From Parachlamydia sp. (GTDB lineage Bacteria; Chlamydiota; Chlamydiia; Chlamydiales; Parachlamydiaceae): a stretch of 22,131 nucleotides of DNA. A program made the translations under genes and the position numbers. Location: positions 1 to 22,131 of the forward strand of contig JAJTHR010000086.1 of the NCBI GenBank assembly GCA_021298935.1, read 5' to 3'. Below are positions 21,451 to 22,131 of this stretch, one piece after another (within the stretch, counting starts at the first letter, position 1; each line of letters begins with the position of its first letter). The notes beneath the pieces are model-generated. The model was not told the origin of the DNA, ran no database searches, and saw only the letters and a list, made by a program, of their open reading frames with translations.

Positions 21451-22131
21451 ATTCATTGCATTTCACTTTCAAACCATGCTCTTTTAATTGAGGATGATCA
21501 TTGATCCACCCAAAGCATTTTTTTCCTAAGCGAAAAGGAACATTAACGACTTTCTCCATCGAGTAAAAAGGCACTGGAACTGTATGGTCTCTTACCCATT
21601 TTTGACAGGTCTTAAATAAATCGGAATTGGGAAAATTGTCTTGGCGCCGCACCTTTGTAACTGTCAAATGCTCATCCTGAAAAAGAGTCGGATAAGAAAA
21701 TTGCACACCCCAATTGATGGTTCCAGGCCCATGCGTCATGGGGTGAAAGCGTCCATCCGTGGTTGAATAATTAAATCTAAATTTTTGCAACTGAACCACA
21801 GGCAATAAGGGCTTGATCACTTTTTTTTCACTGGAAAGATGAACCTCATACATAGCGTCCACTGTTGTTGTGAAAACAGAGGAAAAAATAGTTGAATCCT
21901 GAAGAATCTTTCCGTTTTTTAATGCCTGCACATAGGCTTCATAGCTGCTTAAAAAATCTTCTTTTAATATCGCCCCGGCCCCTTTTTCCAGCACGCCGCT
22001 AGTCGGAAAAATAAAGAAAGGGGGCAGGACCCTAAGCAAATCAGCCATTTCCTGATCGTCCACCAAAAGGGAGACTGAAAGCCATTTTGAAAACTGAATG
22101 GCAAGGTTCACTTTTGAGTGAATTTGTAAGG
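21449..22131 (-). CDS. Unrecognised protein, probably truncated by the right window edge
   Basis: The reading frame of at least 227 codons is open to the window edge. A GTG at 22111 could be a start, but it has no ribosome binding site in front of it, so the true start is probably outside. The sequence was not recognised. It is mainly soluble with a moderately hydrophobic stretch (LLRVLPPFFIFPTSGVLEKG near the N-terminal part seen) and aromatic-rich segments (KFRFNYSTTDGRFHPMTHGP, NWGVQFSYPTLF). No transmembrane helix or catalytic motif was identified. It converges on the Ppx/GppA-like gene with its stop inside that gene's terminator. GC content resembles the backbone genes. Confidence 0.6.
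   Translation of the reverse strand, partial: LQIHSKVNLAIQFSKWLSVSLLVDDQEMADLLRVLPPFFIFPTSGVLEKGAGAILKEDFLSSYEAYVQALKNGKILQDSTIFSSVFTTTVDAMYEVHLSSEKKVIKPLLPVVQLQKFRFNYSTTDGRFHPMTHGPGTINWGVQFSYPTLFQDEHLTVTKVRRQDNFPNSDLFKTCQKWVRDHTVPVPFYSMEKVVNVPFRLGKKCFGWINDHPQLKEHGLKVKCNE

Overview
The window looks like chromosomal DNA from a Gram-negative, probably host-associated bacterium. My best guess is an environmental (Parachlamydia-like) chlamydia. This rests on the style of the housekeeping genes, the paired AGCS amino-acid symporters, and two gene families with bilobed hydrophobic segments. It is inference from protein style, not a database match. No rRNA, tRNA or CRISPR was seen.

Layout. (1) 1-1539: the C-terminal half of valS, running in from the left edge. 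(2) 1569-4994: a compact, very AT-rich RiPP-like locus. A good sigma70-type promoter drives an 89-aa candidate precursor peptide, followed by a strong hairpin/T-tract that acts as terminator or attenuator, then a full-length class I lanthipeptide dehydratase (LanB). Its 3' end overlaps a convergent MATE-family exporter gene (4956-6275). No LanC cyclase, YcaO, LanT or leader protease is visible. (3) 6352-9330, minus: a 992-aa fusion of an unidentified ~490-aa N-terminal region with an OppA/SgrR-like solute-binding domain and no signal peptide. (4) 9509-12311, minus: two tandem AGCS sodium:amino-acid symporters overlapping by 8 bp, with higher GC than the flanking islands.

(5) 12567-16424, plus: two copies of a two-gene module, each a protein with a C-terminal hydrophobic bilobed segment followed closely by a polytopic membrane protein. 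The arrangement suggests toxin/immunity or effector/partner pairs. In the second copy the N-terminal 162 residues are replaced, in frame, by the first 127 residues of a class I DAHP synthase (AroG-type). The result is a clean gene chimaera. The two copies are about 94% identical over 482 bp, then diverge abruptly through the C-terminal tip and the partner gene. (6) 16441-17769: a complete ISL3-family insertion sequence with perfect 23-bp inverted repeats, inserted 16 bp after the second module.

(7) 17821-20104, minus: a translationally coupled three-gene RNA-modification operon (RlmI-like SAM methyltransferase, TrmH/SpoU methyltransferase, RluA pseudouridine synthase) joined by 4-bp ATGA overlaps. 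(8) 20378-21412, plus: a membrane-anchored Ppx/GppA-like protein with a good terminator. (9) 21449-22131, minus: an unrecognised protein, probably cut by the right edge.

The backbone genes (valS, AGCS pair, RNA-modification operon, ppx-like) alternate with AT-rich accessory blocks at 1.6-9.3 kb and 12.3-17.8 kb. The two most notable things are the minimal LanB locus and the duplicated, shuffled two-gene module with its AroG fusion.
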